From the NCBI GenBank assembly GCA_026982395.1, contig JALSHD010000180.1:1-41673 (forward strand): a stretch of 41,673 nt of DNA. Direction: 5' to 3'. Positions 41,597 through 41,673 of the stretch are shown one piece after another. Each line of letters opens with the position of its first letter. Position 1 is the stretch's first letter. The translations under genes were made by a program, and so were the position numbers. Source of the stretch: Chromatiales bacterium (GTDB lineage: Bacteria > Pseudomonadota > Gammaproteobacteria > Thiohalospirales > Thiohalospiraceae). The notes under the pieces are model-generated. The model was given only the letters and a program-made list of their open reading frames with translations. It did no database searches and was not told the origin of the DNA.

Positions 41597-41673
41597 ATGA
41601 TCGATGCCATCCACGTCGCAATCGCCGAAAAAAATCCGAATCGGCTGCGGGATGTATCATCATGGGGAGTGCC
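41597..41673 (+). CDS. Possible start of a divergent gene cut by the window edge
   Basis: From the ATG at 41597 a plus-strand frame (M-I-D-A-I-H-V-A-I-A-E-K-N-P-N-R-L-R-D-V) stays open to the last base, and it is also open back to 41522. The residue pattern looks coding, but no Shine-Dalgarno sequence is obvious and the start could equally be the GTG at 41588. The gene would diverge from the DUF3683 oxidoreductase. The product is not recognisable. Confidence 0.25.
   Translation, partial: MIDAIHVAIAEKNPNRLRDVSSWGV

Overview
The window reads as a chromosomal segment of a free-living or symbiotic gammaproteobacterium. The evidence is the 14-gene NuoA-N complex I operon with separate nuoC and nuoD, the queA-tgt-yajC-secD-secF cluster, the rlmE-ftsH-folP-glmM-tpiA-secG order and carA-carB-greA. 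Protein sequences match the proteobacterial forms closely. The genus cannot be fixed from sequence alone; a sulfur-oxidising Chromatiales-like lineage is a guess. Nearly every gene is on the minus strand, so transcription runs from high to low coordinates.

Layout from low to high coordinates. 1-167 holds a possible promoter for a gene leaving the window. 168-5507 is the queA-tgt-yajC-secD-secF operon (queuosine modification of tRNA, then the SecDF-YajC translocation accessory complex). A plus-strand tRNA-Leu(CAA) at 5587-5671, with a clear promoter, shares a bidirectional terminator with the end of the nuo operon. 5793-20198 is nuoN back to nuoA. It is preceded by tRNA-Leu(GAG), secG and tpiA, then glmM, folP, ftsH, rlmE and a small two-helix membrane protein. 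yhbY (27487-27783) is the only confident plus-strand protein gene. 27868-31317 encodes a 1149-residue cell-envelope protein. 31859-36713 is greA, carB, carA. Then come a YfaZ-like outer-membrane protein, a 69-residue conserved protein, and a 1281-residue DUF3683/GlcD/GlcF flavin and iron-sulfur oxidoreductase.

Two things stand out. First, the 1149-residue protein joins plant-type leucine-rich repeats, an FN3-like domain, a long thrombospondin type-3 (calcium-binding) array, an OmpA-type barrel and a peptidoglycan-binding domain. In its middle is a GlyGly-CTERM-like sorting tail whose basic end doubles as the start of a signal peptide, with a nine-G tract 41 bases upstream. Second, there is a family of about 150-170 bp miniature transposable elements (three copies) with long terminal inverted repeats. 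Each is flanked by 7-8 bp direct repeats that look like target-site duplications. Two copies sit 6 bp after the stop codons of folP and greA, and the third sits in the divergent promoter region of yhbY. I found no self-contained transposase, CRISPR array, prophage or defence system.
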